DNA of 64,000 bases from Pseudomonas chlororaphis (GTDB taxonomy: Bacteria; Pseudomonadota; Gammaproteobacteria; Pseudomonadales; Pseudomonadaceae): positions 316,563-380,562 of the forward strand of contig NZ_MOAL01000006.1 of assembly GCF_003731765.1 (NCBI RefSeq), given 5' to 3'. Positions within the stretch are counted from its first letter, which is position 1, and each line of letters starts with the position of its first letter. The position numbers and the translations under genes are program-made. Under the pieces are notes generated by a model that was given only the letters and a program-made list of their open reading frames with translations, was not told where the DNA came from and searched no databases. Below are positions 47,359-56,553 of this stretch, piece by piece.

Positions 47359-48517
47359 CGGCAAACCCCAGGCTTCCTTGCTTGATCAGTTCGCACAGCA
47401 GGCCACGGCTGTCGTCATCCGCCAACCATGGGCCGAGGTTGTCGATGTGCAGGGCGTCGGCGGCGCAGATCATCTTCAGCAGTTCGCGCAGGTTGCCCGG
47501 CAGCAAACGGCTCTGGCCGCTGGCGAACAGCAGCAGGTCGTCGTCCACTTCAGACCAGGCCAGGCGCGCGCTTGGGTTGCGGATCAGCACCGCGCCTTGC
47601 TCCAGGCTGCCCAGCAGGTCTTCTTCTTCCAGTTCCGGGCCGACCACCAGTTCCGGGTAACGCGGTTCGGTCATGAACTGGCCGAACCAGGTCAGCAGCA
47701 GGCGTTCGTCGCTCATGTGCTCGGCCAGCAGGCCCTTGAGGCGATCGAGGGCGTCGTGCTGGATCTGGTGCGGGTCGCTGACCGGCTGCGCGTCGGCGTC
47801 GGTGTAGCGATCTTCGTCAGGCAGGAATTGGCTGAGGAAGTCGGTGAAGTGGGTCAGCACTTCGGCGGCGCTTGGGGCGCGGAAACCCACCGAGTAGGTC
47901 ATGCAGTCATCGACGGCCACACCGCAATGGGCCAGGCGCGGCGGGAGGTAAAGCATGTCGCCGGGTTCCAGGACCCATTCCGCGGTCTCTTCGAATTCGG
48001 CGAGGATGCGCAGGTCGGCATGGGCCAGCAGCGGGCTCTCGGAGTCGCACATCTGGCCGATTTTCCAGTTGCGCTTGCCGTGGCCCTGAAGCAGGAACAC
48101 ATCGTAATTGTCGAAGTGCGGGCCCACGCTGCCACCCGGGGCGGCGAAGCTGATCATCACGTCATCGATGCGCCAGCTCGGCAGGAAGCGGAAGTGCTCC
48201 AGCAGTTCGGCCACTTCCGGTACGAATTGGTCGACCGCTTGTACCAGCAGGGTCCAGTCGCGCTCCGGCAGCTTGCTGAATTCGTCTTCGGCGAAGGGGC
48301 CGCGACGCAGCTCCCAGGGGCGCTCGCCGTTTTCGATGATCAGGCGCGATTCGACTTCTTCTTCCAGGGCCAGGCCGGCCAGTTCGTCGGCATCGATCGG
48401 GCTTTCGAAGTCGGGCAGGGCCTGGCGGATCAGCAAGGGTTTCTTCTGCCAGTAGTCGCGCAGGAATTCCCGCGCGGTGATGCCGCCCAGAAGTTGCAGA
48501 GGAGTATCAGGATTCAT
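47351..48517 (-). CDS. roxA: Ribosomal protein uL16 3-hydroxylase, JmjC/cupin type
   Basis: 2-oxoglutarate and Fe(II)-dependent oxygenase that hydroxylates an arginine of ribosomal protein uL16 (E. coli YcfD/RoxA). The protein has 388 residues from the ATG at 48517 (MNPDTPLQLLGG). The iron-binding HxD occurs in GSVGPHFDNYDVFLLQ (about 121-136) and the distal His in YLPPRLAHCGV. The C-terminal dimerisation and winged-helix regions follow. Overlaps the GNAT gene downstream. Confidence 0.94.
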   Translation of the reverse strand: MNPDTPLQLLGGITAREFLRDYWQKKPLLIRQALPDFESPIDADELAGLALEEEVESRLIIENGERPWELRRGPFAEDEFSKLPERDWTLLVQAVDQFVPEVAELLEHFRFLPSWRIDDVMISFAAPGGSVGPHFDNYDVFLLQGHGKRNWKIGQMCDSESPLLAHADLRILAEFEETAEWVLEPGDMLYLPPRLAHCGVAVDDCMTYSVGFRAPSAAEVLTHFTDFLSQFLPDEDRYTDADAQPVSDPHQIQHDALDRLKGLLAEHMSDERLLLTWFGQFMTEPRYPELVVGPELEEEDLLGSLEQGAVLIRNPSARLAWSEVDDDLLLFASGQSRLLPGNLRELLKMICAADALHIDNLGPWLADDDSRGLLCELIKQGSLGFADE

Positions 48518-48556
48518 GTGTAACCTATTGAAAAATTGCATTTTTCAGACAGAAAT

Positions 48557-48581
48557 AAAAACGCCCGGCGCGGCCGGGCGT
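48557..48581 (-). terminator. Terminator of purB
   Basis: On the minus strand ACGCCCGGC pairs with GCCGGGCGT around a 3-base loop, followed by TTTT, 20 bases after the purB stop. Confidence 0.9.
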
Positions 48582-48600
48582 CTCAGGGGCTTGCAGTCGG

Positions 48601-49971
48601 TCAGATGCGCTTGGCTTGTGCCACGGCATTGCCGATGTAGCTGGCCGGGGTCAGCTTTTTCAGTTCAGCCTTGGCGGCTTCTGGCATTTCCAGGCCGTCG
48701 ATGAAAGTCTGTAGGGCTTCTGGGCTGATGCCTTTGCCACGGGTCAGTTCTTTCAGTTTTTCGTAAGGGTTTTCGATGTTGTAGCGGCGCATCACGGTCT
48801 GGATCGGCTCGGCCAGGACTTCCCAACAGGCGTCCAGGTCGTCGGCGATCTTCTGAGCGTTGAGCTCCAGCTTGCTGATGCCTTTGAGGCTGGCTTCATA
48901 AGCGATGACGCTGTGGGCGAAACCGACGCCCAGGTTGCGCAACACGGTGGAGTCGGTCAGGTCGCGCTGCCAGCGGGAGATCGGCAGTTTGCTCGCCAGG
49001 TGCTGGAACAGGGCGTTGGCGATACCCAGGTTGCCTTCGGAGTTTTCGAAGTCGATCGGGTTGACCTTGTGCGGCATGGTTGACGAGCCGATTTCGCCGG
49101 CAATGGTGCGCTGCTTGAAATAGCCCAGGGAAATGTAGCCCCAGATATCGCGATCAAAGTCGATCAGGATGGTGTTGAAGCGAGCGATCGCGTCAAACAG
49201 CTCGGCGATGTAGTCGTGGGGTTCGATCTGGGTGGTGTAGGGGTTGAAGCCCAGGCCCAGCTCGTCTTCGATAAAGGCGCGGGCGTTGGCTTCCCAGTCG
49301 ATTTCCGGGTAGGCCGACAGGTGAGCGTTGTAGTTGCCCACGGCGCCGTTGATCTTGCCCAGCAGCGGGACGGCAGCCACTTGAGCGATCTGGCGCTCCA
49401 GGCGGTACACCACGTTGGCCAGTTCTTTGCCCAGGGTGGTTGGCGAGGCCGGTTGGCCGTGGGTGCGCGAGAGCATCGGCACGTCGGCGAAGCGGATCGC
49501 CAGCTCGCGGATGGCTTCGGCGGTCTGGCGCATCAGCGGCAGCATCACGTCATCGCGGCCTTCACGCAGCATCAGGGCGTGGGACAGGTTGTTGATGTCC
49601 TCGCTGGTGCAGGCGAAGTGGATGAACTCACTGACGTTGGCCAGCTCAGGCAGCTTGGCAGCCTGTTCCTTGAGCAGGTACTCAATGGCTTTGACGTCGT
49701 GGTTGGTGGTGCGCTCGATCTCTTTCACACGCTCGGCGTGCTCCAGGGAGAAGTTTTCCGCCAGGGTATTGAGCACGGCGTTGGCTTCGGCGGAGAACGC
49801 CGGAACTTCGCTGATGGCGCTGTGGGCGGCCAGGCGCTGGAGCCAGCGCACTTCAACCAGAACGCGAGCACGGATCAGGCCGTATTCGCTGAAAATAGGG
49901 CGCAGGGCCTGGGTTTTGCCGGCGTAGCGGCCGTCAACAGGGGAAACCGCAGTGAGCGAAGAGAGCTGCAT
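48601..49971 (-). CDS. purB: Adenylosuccinate lyase
   Basis: Releases fumarate from SAICAR and from adenylosuccinate in purine synthesis. The protein has 456 residues from the ATG at 49971 (MQLSSLTAVSPVDGRYAG), identical in length to E. coli PurB. The fumarase/lyase signature is GSSTMPHKVNPIDFENSEG (about 295-313). Other motifs are TSEDINNLSHALM and RTHGQPASPTTLGKE (catalytic His). Terminated just downstream; hflD-mnmA lie upstream on the same strand with a gap of about 126 bases. Confidence 0.97.
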   Translation of the reverse strand: MQLSSLTAVSPVDGRYAGKTQALRPIFSEYGLIRARVLVEVRWLQRLAAHSAISEVPAFSAEANAVLNTLAENFSLEHAERVKEIERTTNHDVKAIEYLLKEQAAKLPELANVSEFIHFACTSEDINNLSHALMLREGRDDVMLPLMRQTAEAIRELAIRFADVPMLSRTHGQPASPTTLGKELANVVYRLERQIAQVAAVPLLGKINGAVGNYNAHLSAYPEIDWEANARAFIEDELGLGFNPYTTQIEPHDYIAELFDAIARFNTILIDFDRDIWGYISLGYFKQRTIAGEIGSSTMPHKVNPIDFENSEGNLGIANALFQHLASKLPISRWQRDLTDSTVLRNLGVGFAHSVIAYEASLKGISKLELNAQKIADDLDACWEVLAEPIQTVMRRYNIENPYEKLKELTRGKGISPEALQTFIDGLEMPEAAKAELKKLTPASYIGNAVAQAKRI

Positions 49972-50097
49972 GGGGTGTTCTCGGACAGTCGGGCAACGAA
50001 ATGGGGCGCGTATCATACATGAAAATATCCACCGGTCCGTTGCCAACTGACCGACGTCTTACGCGTTACTGACTACAAAAAGTCTTTCGGGCGCGGC

Positions 50098-50721
50098 TCA
50101 GCTGCTGCGCATCAACGGGTAGAGCTCTTTCAACAATTTGCGTCGGCTGATTACCAGCTGCCAGCGATGGCCGCCCAATTGCCGCCACAACCGGGCGGAA
50201 CGAATGCCGGCCAGGAGCAGGGCGCGGATCTTCGAGGCATTGCTCGGCTGCTGCAGGTTGCGCATGTCGCCGTGCACCTGGATGCGCTGGCGCAGGGTGC
50301 TCAGGGTGTCCTGATACAGCCCGCCACACGCGGCGATCACGTTTTCGTGGGCGGGGCCGAAGTGCTCCACCTGGGATTGGATCTGCGGCAGGCGCTTGCC
50401 GATGGTCTCCAGCAAGTCTTCACGCTTAGCCAGTTGGCGCTCCAGGCCCAGCATCGACAGCGCGTAACGCAGGGGTTCGCGTTGCAGGGTACTGGGGTCG
50501 CGTTCCAGGGCGCCGATCAGGGCGCGATAACCTTCGCGCAGGTTGATGTCGTCGCCGCCGTAGACTTCCAGGGTGTCTTTCGGGTCGCGGATCAGCAGGC
50601 TGCCGAGCATGCAGCTCAGGCCGGCTTCGGTGACCTGGCCGGTCTTGGCGATCTTGTCCACCAATACCGCGGCCAGGAATACACCGCCCAGGGCCGTCAG
50701 TTGCTCCTGAGTCGGGCTCAT
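50098..50721 (-). CDS. hflD: High frequency lysogenization protein HflD homologue
   Basis: An all-helical, membrane-associated protein of 207 residues (E. coli 213), known in E. coli to bind phage lambda CII; its general cellular role is unclear. The ATG at 50721 (MSPTQEQLTALGGVFLAAVLVDKIAK) overlaps the mnmA stop by 4 bases; a longer open frame upstream lies inside mnmA. The conserved segment LEVYGGDDINLREGYRALIGAL is clear. The coupling to mnmA matches other gammaproteobacteria. Confidence 0.95.
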   Translation of the reverse strand: MSPTQEQLTALGGVFLAAVLVDKIAKTGQVTEAGLSCMLGSLLIRDPKDTLEVYGGDDINLREGYRALIGALERDPSTLQREPLRYALSMLGLERQLAKREDLLETIGKRLPQIQSQVEHFGPAHENVIAACGGLYQDTLSTLRQRIQVHGDMRNLQQPSNASKIRALLLAGIRSARLWRQLGGHRWQLVISRRKLLKELYPLMRSS

Positions 50722-51839
50722 TTGCTGCTCCAGGGTTCGGCCACTTCGATCACGCCGCCGCCGAGGCAGACTTCGCCGTCGTAGAACACCACGGACTGGC
50801 CGGGCGTCACTGCGCGTTGCGGGTCGTCGAAGGTGGCGCGGTAGCCAGTGGCAGTCTGCTCCAGGGTGCAGGGCTGGTCGTTCTGGCGATAGCGCACTTT
50901 TGCCGTCAACCGCCGTGGCTGGCTCAAATCGATGGGGTTGACCCAATAAATCTCGGACGCCAACAGGGCGCGGGAAAACAGCCAAGGATGATCGTTGCCC
51001 TGGCCGACGATCAGCTCGTTGTGCTCCAGGTCTTTGATCAGCACGTACCACGGCTCGTCACTGGCGTCTTTCAAGCCGCCGATGCCCAGGCCCTGGCGCT
51101 GGCCGATGGTGTGGTACATCAGGCCATGGTGGCGGCCGATGATTTCACCTTCGGTGGTCTTGATCTCGCCCGGCTGGGCCGGCAGGTACTGCTTGAGGAA
51201 GTCGCTGAAGCGACGCTCGCCGATAAAGCAGATGCCGGTGGAGTCTTTCTTCTTCGCCGTGGCCAGGTCGTGTTTCTCGGCGATGGCGCGGACTTCGGGT
51301 TTTTCCAGCTCGCCCACCGGGAACAGGGTCTTGGCGATCTGTTCGCCACCTACGGCGTGCAGGAAGTAGCTCTGGTCCTTGTTCGGGTCCAGGCCCTTGA
51401 GCAGTTCGGTGCGGCCATCGATGTCGCGGCGGCGCACGTAGTGGCCGGTGGCGATCAGGTCGGCGCCGAGCATCAGGGCGTAGTCGAGGAACGCCTTGAA
51501 CTTGATTTCGCGGTTGCAGAGGATGTCCGGGTTCGGCGTGCGACCGGCTTTGTATTCGGCCAGGAAGTGCTCGAACACGTTGTCCCAGTATTCAGCCGCG
51601 AAGTTAGCGGTGTGCAGCTTGATGCCGATCTTGTCGCACACGGCCTGGGCGTCGGCCAAGTCGTCCATGGCGGTGCAGTATTCCGTTCCGTCGTCTTCCT
51701 CCCAGTTCTTCATGAACAGGCCTTCCACCTGGTAACCCTGCTCCATCAGCAGGAGGGCGGAAACGGAAGAATCCACGCCGCCGGACATGCCGACGATGAC
51801 GCGCTTCTTTTGGGTGTCAGAAGGGGCTGGATCACGCAT
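50718..51839 (-). CDS. mnmA: tRNA 2-thiouridylase MnmA
   Basis: Thiolates U34 of tRNA-Lys, -Glu and -Gln using sulfur relayed from IscS. The protein has 373 residues. The PP-loop is VIVGMSGGVDSSVSALLL (about 14-31). The two catalytic cysteines are in NPDILCNREIKF (about 102) and DSTGICFIGERRF (about 199). KAGRTPNPD and the C-terminal beta-barrel are typical. First gene of mnmA-hflD, 71 bases downstream of the Nudix gene. Confidence 0.97.
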   Translation of the reverse strand: MRDPAPSDTQKKRVIVGMSGGVDSSVSALLLMEQGYQVEGLFMKNWEEDDGTEYCTAMDDLADAQAVCDKIGIKLHTANFAAEYWDNVFEHFLAEYKAGRTPNPDILCNREIKFKAFLDYALMLGADLIATGHYVRRRDIDGRTELLKGLDPNKDQSYFLHAVGGEQIAKTLFPVGELEKPEVRAIAEKHDLATAKKKDSTGICFIGERRFSDFLKQYLPAQPGEIKTTEGEIIGRHHGLMYHTIGQRQGLGIGGLKDASDEPWYVLIKDLEHNELIVGQGNDHPWLFSRALLASEIYWVNPIDLSQPRRLTAKVRYRQNDQPCTLEQTATGYRATFDDPQRAVTPGQSVVFYDGEVCLGGGVIEVAEPWSSK

Positions 51840-51910
51840 AGGAATTCAATGGGTGTCTTGAAAAAGGACGCGATTCTAACAGGCTGCGGCCTGCAAGGCG
51901 AAAACTGCGG

Positions 51911-52357
51911 TTAAAGCGACGGGCGGATCAGCGCCAGGCTGTGTAATTGGCCATCGAGGTAGTCGTCCAGGCATTGCAGGATCAGCTCGCTGCGCCAGTT
52001 GGCGCGCTGTGCCAGCAGCTCGTCACGGCTCAGCCAGCGTGGGCCGATGATCCCGTGGTCCAACTGATAGTCGGGGTGGTGGCGCAGAGGCTTGGCGGCA
52101 AAGCACACGCGTTGGTAGGTCACGCCGTTGCTGGGTGCTGTGTAGAGGTAGATGCCGACAACGCCGGTCAACTCCACGTCCCAGCCGGTTTCTTCCAGGG
52201 TTTCGCGGATGGCAGCCTGCAGCAGGCTCTCATCGGCATCCAGGTGCCCGGCGGGTTGGTTGAGTACAGCCTGTTCGCCCTGATACTCCTCGACGAACAG
52301 GAAGCGACCCTGGTCTTCGACAACGGTGGCGACGGTGATATGGGGTTGCCATTCCAT
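51911..52357 (-). CDS. nudJ: Nudix hydrolase, NudJ-like
   Basis: Pyrophosphohydrolase of 148 residues. The Nudix box fits GX5EX7REUXEEXGU: GHLDADESLLQAAIRETLEE followed by TGW (about 37-59). It resembles NudJ (YmfB), which in E. coli hydrolyses nucleoside tri- and diphosphates and thiamin diphosphate precursors and likewise sits next to mnmA-hflD. The symbol rests on motif plus context. Confidence 0.88.
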   Translation of the reverse strand: MEWQPHITVATVVEDQGRFLFVEEYQGEQAVLNQPAGHLDADESLLQAAIRETLEETGWDVELTGVVGIYLYTAPSNGVTYQRVCFAAKPLRHHPDYQLDHGIIGPRWLSRDELLAQRANWRSELILQCLDDYLDGQLHSLALIRPSL

Positions 52358-52375
52358 AAAGGCATTCCTTTATTA

Positions 52376-52440
52376 AGTGCAGGAGCCGGCTTGCCGGCGA
52401 AGCGAGCGCCGCTTTTTTCACCGATAAGCCAGCTCCGGCG
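52376..52440. repeat. REP palindrome pair
   Basis: GCAGGAGCCGGCTTGCCGGCG followed after about 25 bases by a diverged inverted half (GATAAGCCAGCTCCGGC), in the gap between idh and the Nudix gene. Same family as the REP array at 19.45 kb. Confidence 0.75.
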
Positions 52441-52451
52441 GTGTCTAGAAG

Positions 52452-52483
52452 CACAAACCCCGGCACATGGCCGGGGTTTGTGT
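52452..52483 (-). terminator. Terminator of idh
   Basis: CACAAACCCCGGC pairs with GCCGGGGTTTGTG around a short loop, 13 bases after the idh stop. The T residues lie inside the stem, so the hairpin is strong but lacks a classical tail. Confidence 0.75.
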
Positions 52484-52496
52484 AGGGCGGTCCTGG

Positions 52497-54722
52497 TTAC
52501 ACCAGCGCAGCGATGGCTGCGTTGAGGGTAGCGCTCGGACGCATGGCCTTGCTCACCAGTTCAGGCTTGGCGCTGTAGTAGCCGCCGATGTCCACAGGCT
52601 TGCCTTGAACGGCGTTGAGCTCGGCAACGATGGTTGCTTCGTTCTCGGTCAGGGTCTTGGCCAGGGTGCTGAACTGCGCTTGCAGGGCAGTGTCCTCGGT
52701 CTGGGCTGCCAGGGCTTGTGCCCAGTACAGCGCCAGGTAGAAGTGGCTGCCGCGGTTGTCGATGTTGCCGACTTTGCGCGAAGGCGACTTGTTGTTGTCG
52801 AGGAACTGACCAGTGGCCTGGTCCAGAGTCTTGGCCAGAACCAAGGCTTTCGGGTTGTTGTAGGTGTGACCCAGGTGCTCCAGGGAAGCGGCCAGGGCCA
52901 GGAACTCACCCAGGGAGTCCCAGCGCAGGAAGTTTTCTTCCAGCAGCTGTTGTACGTGTTTCGGCGCCGAACCGCCGGCGCCGGTTTCGAACAGGCCACC
53001 GCCGTTCATCAACGGCACGATGGACAGCATCTTGGCGCTGGTGCCCAGTTCCATGATCGGGAACAGGTCGGTCAGGTAGTCACGCAGCACGTTGCCGGTC
53101 ACCGAAATGGTGTCCTTGCCTTCGCGGGTGCGGGCCAGGGTGAAGTTCATGGCTTCAACCGGGGACATGACGCGGATGTCCAGGCCAGCGGTGTCGTGAT
53201 CCTTCAGGTAAGCCTGAACTTTCTCGATCATCACGCCGTCGTGAGCGCGCATTGGGTCCAGCCAGAAGATCGCTGGGGTGTTGCTGGCGCGAGCGCGGTT
53301 GACGGCCAGTTTGACCCAGTCCTGGATCGGCGCGTCTTTGGTCTGGCACATGCGGAAGATGTCGCCGGCTTCGACGTTCTGTTCCAGCAGCAGGTTGCCC
53401 TTGCCGTCGGTGACGCGGACCACGCCGTCAGCCTTGATCTGGAACGTCTTGTCGTGGGAACCGTACTCTTCGGCTTTTTTCGCCATCAGGCCAACGTTTG
53501 GCACGCTGCCCATGGTGGTCGGGTCGAAAGCGCCATTGGCTTTGCAGTCTTCGATCACCGCCTGGTAGATGGTGGCGTAGCAGCGGTCCGGGATCACCGC
53601 CTTGGTGTCGTGCAACTGGCCATCGGTGCCCCACATCTTGCCGGAGTCACGGATCATGGCCGGCATCGAGGCGTCGACGATAACGTCGCTCGGCACGTGC
53701 AGGTTGGTGATGCCTTTATCGGAGTTGACCATCGCCAGGGATGGGCGGGCTGCGTAAACAGCCTGGATGTCGGCTTCGATCTGCGCCTGCTGTTCAGCTG
53801 GCAGGGCCTTGATACGGGCGTACAGATCGCCAATACCGTTGTTCAGGTTGAAGCCGATTTCCTTGAGCACGTCAGCGTGCTTGGTCAGGGCGTCCTGATA
53901 GAACTCGGCAACGATCTGGCCGAACATGATCGGGTCGGAGACCTTCATCATGGTGGCTTTCAAGTGCACCGACAGCAGTACGCCTTGTTTTTTGGCGTCG
54001 TCGATTTCGGCGGCGATGAAGGCACGCAGGGCCTTTTTGCTCATCACGGCGCAATCGAGGATCTCACCGGCTTGCACGGTGGTCTTTTCTTTCAGGACGG
54101 TGGCGGTGCCGTCTTGAGCGATCAGCTCGATTTTAACGCTGTCTGCGGCTTCGATCAGGGCGGCTTTTTCGCTGCCGTAGAAGTCGCCGTTGCTCATGTG
54201 AGCAATGTGGGACTTGGAGTCTTTGGCCCAGGCGCCCATTTTGTGCGGGTGCTTGCGTGCGTAGTTCTTCACCGACAGCGGAGCGCGACGGTCGGAGTTG
54301 CCTTCACGCAGGACCGGGTTCACGGCGCTGCCCTTGACCTTGTCGTAACGTGCACGGGTTTCTTTTTCCGCGTCGGTGGTTACGGTTTCCGGGTAGTCCG
54401 GCAGGGCGTAGCCCTGGGCCTGCAGTTCCTTGATCGCGGCTTGCAGCTGCGGAGTCGAGGCACTGATGTTAGGCAGCTTGATGATGTTGGCTTCCGGAGT
54501 GACGGCCAATTCGCCCAGTTCGGCGAGGTGGTCCGGCACCGCTTTGGCGCCCAGCTGCTCGGGGAAGCTGGCGAGGATACGGCCAGCCAAAGAGATGTCC
54601 CGGGTTTCCACGGCGATATCAGCGGAAGCGGTGAAGGCCTCTACGATAGGCAGCAGCGAATAGGTGGCGAGGGCGGGAGCTTCGTCGGTGAAGGTATAGA
54701 TGATCTTCGAGCGGGTGGGCAT
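52497..54722 (-). CDS. idh: NADP-isocitrate dehydrogenase, monomeric type (IDH-II)
   Basis: Oxidative decarboxylation of isocitrate to 2-oxoglutarate with NADP. The protein has 741 residues from the ATG at 54722 (MPTRSKIIYTFTDEAPALATYS), the standard start and length of the monomeric family, unrelated in length to dimeric Icd. Conserved blocks are LPNISASTPQLQAAIKELQ, KVKGSAVNPVLREGNSDRR, HMSNGDFYGSEK and ENFLRWDSLGEFLAL. It is divergent from the dimeric enzyme gene icd, 490 bases apart. Confidence 0.97.
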   Translation of the reverse strand: MPTRSKIIYTFTDEAPALATYSLLPIVEAFTASADIAVETRDISLAGRILASFPEQLGAKAVPDHLAELGELAVTPEANIIKLPNISASTPQLQAAIKELQAQGYALPDYPETVTTDAEKETRARYDKVKGSAVNPVLREGNSDRRAPLSVKNYARKHPHKMGAWAKDSKSHIAHMSNGDFYGSEKAALIEAADSVKIELIAQDGTATVLKEKTTVQAGEILDCAVMSKKALRAFIAAEIDDAKKQGVLLSVHLKATMMKVSDPIMFGQIVAEFYQDALTKHADVLKEIGFNLNNGIGDLYARIKALPAEQQAQIEADIQAVYAARPSLAMVNSDKGITNLHVPSDVIVDASMPAMIRDSGKMWGTDGQLHDTKAVIPDRCYATIYQAVIEDCKANGAFDPTTMGSVPNVGLMAKKAEEYGSHDKTFQIKADGVVRVTDGKGNLLLEQNVEAGDIFRMCQTKDAPIQDWVKLAVNRARASNTPAIFWLDPMRAHDGVMIEKVQAYLKDHDTAGLDIRVMSPVEAMNFTLARTREGKDTISVTGNVLRDYLTDLFPIMELGTSAKMLSIVPLMNGGGLFETGAGGSAPKHVQQLLEENFLRWDSLGEFLALAASLEHLGHTYNNPKALVLAKTLDQATGQFLDNNKSPSRKVGNIDNRGSHFYLALYWAQALAAQTEDTALQAQFSTLAKTLTENEATIVAELNAVQGKPVDIGGYYSAKPELVSKAMRPSATLNAAIAALV

Positions 54723-55215
54723 ATTCGGATTAACTCTCTTCTTTGCTATAGCGTGCGCAGAAACTCGAGGTGCGCCGGGTAAGCGCGTTCGTTCAAAGGT
54801 CATCCATGAGCCGAATGTCGAGATTTCTTCGCGGTGATGTTGGGTGCATCAGTCGAGCGTCAAGCGGGTGGGCTGCGATAACAACCCGGCTTTTTCGGGC
54901 GGAAAGTCTCGTAATAGACAGGTCAGCCGTCGTGACTCTGTGGTCAGCGGCGGCATTATACATAGGTAGCTAGCAAAACGCCGATGCTTCATAAGCAAGC
55001 GAAGTCGTCCATTGGTCTAAAGGTCGCAGGCAGGGCAGGGGCGTAGAGTCGCGGCGGATGCTTGAATTTGGCGCTTTTCCCTTTGCATTCAGACTTGTAG
55101 GCCACGATTGGTGCGGCTTTCAGCGCATATGACGGGATCCTGAGGTTCCCGTGCAGATTCAACTGGGTTACGCTCGAACGCAGCCAGATGTTCAACCCAC
55201 ACAACGGAGTTCAGC
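54723..55215. other. Divergent control region between idh and icd
   Basis: About 490 bases without a gene. A perfect -10 hexamer TATAAT for idh is on the minus strand at 54955-54960 (reads TATAATGCCG), implying a leader of over 200 bases; its -35 is poor. No confident icd promoter could be placed on the plus strand. The open frame 54989-55204 on the minus strand has no visible domain or ribosome site. Confidence 0.55.
54955..54960 (-). promoter_or_regulatory. Possible -10 element for idh
   Basis: Exact TATAAT on the minus strand about 235 bases upstream of the idh ATG, within GTATAATGCC. No good TTGACA match at 16-18 bases upstream, so it may need an activator. Confidence 0.4.
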
Positions 55216-56472
55216 ATGGGATACAAGAAGATTCAGGTTCCAGCCGTCGGCGACAAAATCACCGTCAACGCAGACCATTCTCTCAATGTTCCTAACAACC
55301 CGATTATCCCGTTCATCGAAGGCGATGGCATTGGCGTCGATATCAGCCCGGTCATGATCAAGGTCGTCGATGCTGCTGTTAAGAAAGCCTACGGGGGCGA
55401 GCGCAAGATTTCCTGGATGGAAGTGTATGCCGGGGAAAAAGCGACTCAAGTGTACGATCAGGACACCTGGCTGCCTCAGGAAACCCTGGACGCAGTCAAG
55501 GATTACGTGGTTTCCATCAAAGGCCCGCTGACCACGCCGGTGGGTGGCGGCATTCGCTCCTTGAACGTGGCGTTGCGTCAACAGCTGGACCTGTATGTGT
55601 GCCTGCGCCCGGTGCGCTGGTTTGAAGGCGTGCCCAGCCCGGTGAAGAAGCCTGGCGACGTCGACATGACCATCTTCCGTGAAAACTCCGAAGACATTTA
55701 TGCCGGCATCGAGTGGAAGGCCGGTTCGGCAGAAGCCACCAAGGTCATCAAGTTCCTTAAAGAAGAAATGGGCGTCACCAAGATCCGTTTCGACGAAAAC
55801 TGCGGCATCGGCGTCAAGCCGGTTTCCTTGCAGGGCACCAAGCGTCTGGCGCGCAAGGCGTTGCAGTATGTCGTGGATAACGACCGTGACTCGCTGACCA
55901 TCGTGCACAAAGGCAACATCATGAAGTTCACCGAAGGTGCCTTCAAAGAGTGGGCCTATGAAGTGGCGGCCGAGGAGTTCGGGGCGACCCTGCTCGACGG
56001 CGGCCCGTGGATGCAGTTCAAGAACCCGAAAACCGGCAAGAATGTCATCGTCAAGGACGCCATCGCCGACGCCATGCTCCAGCAGATCCTGCTGCGCCCG
56101 GCCGAATACGATGTGATCGCGACTCTCAACCTCAACGGTGACTACCTGTCCGACGCCCTGGCGGCGGAAGTGGGGGGCATTGGTATCGCGCCAGGTGCCA
56201 ACCTGTCCGACACTGTGGCCATGTTCGAGGCCACCCACGGCACCGCGCCGAAATACGCGGGCAAAGACCAGGTGAACCCGGGCTCGCTGATTCTCTCTGC
56301 GGAAATGATGCTGCGGCACATGGGGTGGACCGAAGCCGCTGACCTGATCATCAAGGGCACGAACGGCGCTATCTCGGCCAAGACCGTGACCTATGACTTC
56401 GAGCGCCTGATGGATGGTGCGACGCTGCTGTCGTCGTCCGCATTCGGTGACGCTTTGATCTCGCACATGTGA
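55216..56472 (+). CDS. icd: NADP-isocitrate dehydrogenase, homodimeric type (IDH-I)
   Basis: TCA-cycle enzyme converting isocitrate to 2-oxoglutarate, 418 residues (E. coli 416). The loop PVGGGIRSLNVALRQ contains Ser115, equivalent to the E. coli Ser113 that AceK phosphorylates to divert isocitrate to the glyoxylate shunt. IFRENSEDIYAGIEW and NLNGDYLSDALAAEVGGIG (the isocitrate dehydrogenase family signature) are intact. GGAGTT lies 9 bases before the ATG. A strong terminator follows. Confidence 0.98.
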   Translation: MGYKKIQVPAVGDKITVNADHSLNVPNNPIIPFIEGDGIGVDISPVMIKVVDAAVKKAYGGERKISWMEVYAGEKATQVYDQDTWLPQETLDAVKDYVVSIKGPLTTPVGGGIRSLNVALRQQLDLYVCLRPVRWFEGVPSPVKKPGDVDMTIFRENSEDIYAGIEWKAGSAEATKVIKFLKEEMGVTKIRFDENCGIGVKPVSLQGTKRLARKALQYVVDNDRDSLTIVHKGNIMKFTEGAFKEWAYEVAAEEFGATLLDGGPWMQFKNPKTGKNVIVKDAIADAMLQQILLRPAEYDVIATLNLNGDYLSDALAAEVGGIGIAPGANLSDTVAMFEATHGTAPKYAGKDQVNPGSLILSAEMMLRHMGWTEAADLIIKGTNGAISAKTVTYDFERLMDGATLLSSSAFGDALISHM

Positions 56473-56491
56473 GCTGACCCACGCTGAAATG

Positions 56492-56528
56492 AAACCGGCC
56501 GACTCAATCCCTTGAGTCGGCCGGTTTT
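56492..56528 (+). terminator. Terminator of icd
   Basis: AAACCGGCCGACTCAA pairs perfectly with TTGAGTCGGCCGGTTT around a 4-base loop and ends in a run of T, 20 bases after the icd stop. Confidence 0.93.
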
Positions 56529-56553
56529 TTTATGACTGGATGTGGAAAAAAAA

